In this document: positions 61,101 to 64,000 of the stretch, piece after piece
Layout: each line of letters begins with the position of its first letter
Numbering within the stretch: position 1 is the stretch's first letter
Source of the DNA: Xylocopa sonorina
Taxonomy: Eukaryota; Arthropoda; Insecta; Hymenoptera; Apidae
NCBI RefSeq assembly: GCF_050948175.1
Contig: NC_135199.1
Span: 4,282,501 to 4,346,500, forward strand
DNA: 64,000 nucleotides
Direction: 5' to 3'
Notes under the pieces: generated by a model
What the model saw: the letters and a program-made list of their open reading frames with translations, nothing else
Told to the model about the DNA's origin: nothing
Databases searched by the model: none
Program-made: the position numbers and the translations under genes

Positions 61101-64000
61101 GTTTGAAGGATTTCGCTGGAGAATCGAGGGGGGAACCAGCGATATTTAGCGACGGAGTTGCCCGTTAAACGTAGCTACCTCTAATCCTTAACACTCCCGC
61201 AAATCTAATCTGCCGGATGAAACTTCGACGACGCCCGCGACTCGGTAATCGAGCGAGCTACCAATCGTCGAATGCGAAATAAGAAAATCTGGGAAGCGTT
61301 AAAACGGATGGAAAATAGACACGTTGGAAGGAATTTAGCGGGCTCGTAAAACTAGCAAAAATATCAAGGTACTCGTATTCTCGCCACTGAAATAAGAAGT
61401 TTCAACCTACATTCAGGATTGCACGAAGCATTCCACAAGTCAGACGAAAGATGCGACCTGTAGAACAATTTTCATCATGACACTCGACGATTTAATTTGC
61501 GCTCCTATTAATGTTCAAAGCCGATGGTATGGCATGTGAATTATGTAATATCTCGCTTCCAAACGAATCGATCCAAGTAGAAGATATATGTACATAGATG
61601 TATTCCTGATATTTCTGTTCGAAATGCGTCAAATTACTGTTTAAACAAAAGTAGAAACGGTCACGAACCTATGCATCGAAGAATGGAGACAGAGTCGGTA
61701 TTTATTGGGATCGGTGGGTCCATTCATAACGATTTCCATGTCAAAGACGTGTCGCGGGCAAAGATAGCAGCGACGTATTACCCTGTCTTCCCTTGATCCT
61801 TCCCTTTGAATGCAATTCCAGTCGCTTTAATGGTCCGCCGTGAAGATACGACGATATTTCACGAGGCGGACGGCACCGCGGCAGATCCGGAGCGTCCCCT
61901 CGCGTTTGTGACACGGTTTTACAGGATCCAGCGCGATAAGATCCGGTGCGAGAATTGTGAATCAACTGACAGCAGATAAACCCGAGAGGCAAAAGGCGCG
62001 AGGGGAAACGGAAGTGGATGAAGGCGCGGGAACCTTGAAGTTTATTAAGATTAAGAACTTCATTCGTAGTAATTCCGACTGGAGAGAGAAGTATACCGCG
62101 CCGTCCTCGTCCGGGCTTCTCCTATCTCTTCGAGAAGAAACGGAACTTAGCCAGGGGTTGAAGGAAGGGAAGGGCAATGGGAGGGCTTCTACTGTCCTTC
62201 TCCTCATCTCCTTCTATCCTTTTCCTCCCTCTAAACCGCCCGAAAGGTATTATAATTATTTCACGAGAGCTGGGATTATTAAAACGAAAACAGACGCCTC
62301 TCTGGAGGGAAAACAGGGAACGTAACACGGAACGTATTACCCTCGTGCTGAAAACTTTATTCCGTGCCGGGCTCGTTTGCTGATTTTTGGCGGAAATTTC
62401 GCGTCCCTTTTATCTTCGCTGCCGACCTCCATCCACCGTGCAGGGAAGGCAATCCTAATAGAAATGGAAAACGAGAGGGGGCGTGGTAATTGGACACCGC
62501 ATACTCTATGAGTATTCTCCCCGGAAATTTGTGTAACTTTTCATGGTTAGAATCGCGGATCGATTTGCGTTCCAACGAATTCCCGATGCTGTTTGATCAA
62601 CGGGTTGAAAGATTTACGAACGCGGGAATTAAGGAGATTTCCGAGCGTTCGTGAAAAATAAATCGAGCAACGTTTCATCCTGATGTTAAGCTGATTAACA
62701 GCGTCTACGGTTCCTTTTTGGTTCGATTTCATTTTTATCCCATTCTCTTAGCAAAATACCAATACCTTTATGCATTCTAAATTGACAATTCGCAGTGATC
62801 GGAAGAGTGCTCTCGGAACGAAAGTACCATTTTCAACCCTTATAGTTGAACCTCGTTCAGAGCCGCGAGGAATGCGGCTGTTCATGGCTGCTCTCAGCTG
62901 AAACGAGGTTAGAATTGAATCTTTATCACGTCCCCCGTTGCTCGATCTAGTCGCGGTGCTCGCAACAATCGTAACTCCACGAATCTTTTCCGCGTAACCC
63001 ACCGTGGAAGTTCATAAACATTTCGGCGATTGAAAATAACGGCTCGAGCGTTACCGTGTTATTCTCTCGGCGTGGCCCGGTTTAAAATCGAAGACGCTAT
63101 ACCCAGGACTCACGCCGCGATTAATAACACTTAGGTCCGTTCACGAAGGGACCGGGCTCGCGGCGGTGTCTGCTGATATTTATTAGAATTTAGTGGGTGG
63201 CCATTACTTGGTGCCCGGTCCGCTTTTAGAAGGTGGCGATGCTGCTACGCGATCGTAACTGCAAGAGTTCCAACGAGCTTGTCCCCGACCATTTTCGGGT
63301 AATTGTGATCTACGACGAGGCCGGTTCTCGCGCGAATTATTGTGTCGTAGAATTGTCGTTTCGGGGCACGGCAAATGTTCGCCCGGTTTCAACTTCAAAC
63401 CCGCGTGGACGACACGTGCGACATCGGACCGAGGTTGGTACGCGAACCGTTCGACTGTTGGCCCACCATTCTCTATTTAGGGTGATTCAAAACCCTCTTC
63501 GAGCTTGGCCACCCCTTAAAGGTTTATTTATAACGGTGTCGGTGATGTATCCGTTCAATGTTGCACGGTTAGGCTAGCGTTAAGGAACATGAGGGTGATG
63601 CACGCTGTTCGCGAAACGTTTAGCTACACCGTTCTGTATTTTTATTCTGCAATTTAACGTGAATTCGAAGATTTACTATTTCACTGTTTCATCTGCGTAT
63701 TCTTTTACAAGATTCTACAGTTATAAAAGTGCGGAGTTTTGTTTATATGCGGAAAAATAATGAGCTTGGGTGTTAAGCGACGACATATCTCGCCAAGAAC
63801 GTTAATGGCTATCATCGTCCTTACTTTTTGTTTTCTATTTTCGAGCTTCGAGCTTTTCACGTTTCCGAGCAAATCGTGTCCTCGACCAGGAAAGAGACCT
63901 AACAATGTTCCTCGAAGAAACTGGGCGAAAAACTTGAAAAGTTCCAAACAATTCACGCTACGCGACCGTTTTCCAGCAGACGTGTTATCGTTACAATACC

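Larger units (their letters stand above)
53263..64000. other. Gene-poor region to the window end
   Basis: No supported gene, RNA or transposon. It holds a (CGAA)5 microsatellite at 58149-58171 and an 8-bp-arm hairpin at 57036-57054. Open frames up to 199 codons (59114-59713 -) and a 152-codon one (55859-56317 +) have no family features. A cysteine-rich patch near 57860-57980 is open on both strands and is not interpretable. Confidence 0.45.

Overview
This is a 64 kb piece of a nuclear animal genome, most likely an insect and probably hymenopteran. The reasons are spliced exons with GT-AG introns, a follistatin/Kazal module on a symmetrical phase 1-1 exon, very low gene density, abundant CpG in moderately GC-rich DNA, and a Ty3/Gypsy element of the CsRn1 type. 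Species and order cannot be fixed by eye.

The only complete genetic unit is a full-length LTR retrotransposon on the + strand at 14885-20392 (5508 bp). Two 709-bp LTRs, identical as far as I can read, flank a tRNA-Trp primer-binding site, gag, pol and a purine tract, and the element sits between 4-bp ctgg target-site duplications. Gag carries a CHCC zinc knuckle. Pol carries protease, reverse transcriptase, RNase H and integrase with every catalytic residue I looked for, plus a GPF module; there is no env. The features together place it in the CsRn1 clade and say that it inserted recently and may be competent to move. The gag/pol junction has a canonical GGGAAAC slippery heptamer, a 5-nt spacer and a foldable H-type pseudoknot, so Pol is probably made by -1 ribosomal frameshifting. 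The gag stop also overlaps an in-frame pol ATG (TAATG).

Host content is sparse. One exon is convincing: 7856-8065 on the - strand, a ten-cysteine follistatin/Kazal module of agrin/follistatin type. Two further - strand exons at 35065-35193 and 34625-34830 are joined in phase across a 234-bp intron but are not identified. Whether they belong to the same gene as the Kazal exon is unknown; if they do, the retrotransposon lies antisense inside a long intron.

Everything else looks like intron or intergenic DNA with microsatellites, small hairpins and a few open frames of doubtful status (28.5-29.1 kb -, 45.5-46.3 kb +, 50.8-53.3 kb +, 30.6-30.9 kb -). These are given with low confidence. No RNA genes, CRISPR arrays or other recognisable transposons were found.
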